64,000 nucleotides of DNA from JAPPHA01 sp965220985. Its GTDB lineage: Bacteria; Pseudomonadota; Alphaproteobacteria; Rhodobacterales; Rhodobacteraceae. Under the pieces are notes generated by a model. The model had not been told where the DNA came from and searched no databases. It saw only the letters and a program-made list of their open reading frames with translations. Positions 63,745 through 64,000 of this stretch are shown here, in pieces. The stretch is taken from assembly GCA_965220985.1 (NCBI GenBank), contig OZ244854.1, positions 1,054,001-1,118,000 on the forward strand. Direction: 5' to 3'. Position 1 is the first letter of the stretch. Every line of letters begins with the position of its first letter. Made by a program: the position numbers and the translations under genes.

Positions 63745-64000
63745 TCAGAACGGTTTGACGACAACGAGGATGACGATGAACACCATCAGAACGGCTGGCA
63801 CCTCGTTCATGAATCGGAATCTTCTTGATGAAATCCGGTTCCGATCAGCCGCAAAGTCACGAAGACACCGCGACAGCCATAGGTGGTACCAAGTCAAGCC
63901 GATCACGAGGAAGAGTTTGGCCGTCATCCAGATCGAATGCACGGTCGCCATTCCCGTCACCATGATCAGGGCCAGGCCGAACGCCCACGTTGCGAGCATC
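63745..64000 (-). CDS. hemJ: Protoporphyrinogen oxidase HemJ, 3' part
   Basis: The C-terminal 84 residues of HemJ (the start is beyond the right edge). Two membrane segments (TAKLFLVIGLTWYHLWLS and VPAVLMVFIVILVVV), the ARRFRxMNEVPxVLM-like stretch (SRRFRFMNEVPAVLM) and the ending VVVKPF are characteristic of the family. HemJ is a membrane enzyme of haem synthesis. In many alphaproteobacteria hemJ directly precedes rho in the same direction; here they are about 55 kb apart. Confidence 0.9.
   Translation of the reverse strand, partial: MLATWAFGLALIMVTGMATVHSIWMTAKLFLVIGLTWYHLWLSRCLRDFAADRNRISSRRFRFMNEVPAVLMVFIVILVVVKPF

Noticed and set aside
1..64000. tRNA, rRNA, CRISPR array, insertion sequence, integrase
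   Set aside because: Looked for on both strands; no cloverleaf, repeat-spacer pattern, transposase or integrase motif was found by reading. Subtle ncRNAs cannot be excluded.

Overview
The window looks like a chromosomal segment from a high-G+C alphaproteobacterium. The evidence is the origin-proximal block rho-mnmE-mnmG-rsmG-parA-parB (all minus strand, positions 1062-8181), three perfect copies of the alphaproteobacterial parS palindrome inside that block, and the wealth of TRAP, TTT and Liv-type solute transporters seen in free-living, often marine, members of the class. The exact genus cannot be told from the sequence alone.

Layout. 1-869: the start of an XRE/ImmA-IrrE-like gene whose metal-binding motif is degenerate. 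1062-8181: parB, parA, rsmG, mnmG, mnmE, rho. 8578-17236: a TTT (TctABC) transporter operon led by a sulfatase, a divergent LysR regulator, a second sulfatase and a second LysR regulator. 17351-25025: a TAXI-TRAP transporter, aldehyde dehydrogenase, ThDP-dependent enzyme and a GcvT/LigM-like folate-dependent demethylase, apparently one operon. 25179-32007 (minus): a cyclase-fold hydrolase, cupin, SDR and truncated 3-hydroxyacyl-CoA dehydrogenase in line with a complete Liv-type ABC transporter, with a divergent IclR regulator. 33129-34736: a membrane-anchored FMN-dependent glutamate-synthase-like protein. 34903-39844 (minus): a second TTT transporter with a beta-decarboxylating dehydrogenase and an Asp/Glu-racemase-fold enzyme, with a divergent GntR-type regulator. 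42250-50044 (plus): two complete DctPQM TRAP transporters around an AtuA/DUF4387 pair, with a divergent GntR-UTRA regulator.

The most unusual part is 50045-60587. Directly after the second dctM lie two members of a paralogous family (one ending in a SUKH/SMI1-KNR4-like domain), then a 1726-residue exonuclease-RecQ-UvrD fusion helicase. Next comes a detached second copy of the last 193 bp of dctM, then two more family members (again one with the SUKH domain). The order dctM 3' end - subtype 1 - subtype 2 occurs twice, so this is either a duplicated module or a recombination hotspot holding a helicase-nuclease and immunity-like proteins. I regard it as the best candidate for an undescribed conflict/defence system. 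No integrase or transposase is visible.

The right edge (60871-64000) holds an aromatic/aspartate aminotransferase, an MFS transporter and the 3' part of hemJ. HemJ is often found next to rho in alphaproteobacteria in the same orientation. Here hemJ and rho are both on the minus strand and in the expected order, but about 55 kb apart, suggesting that the whole catabolic/transport/helicase region is an accessory insertion between them.
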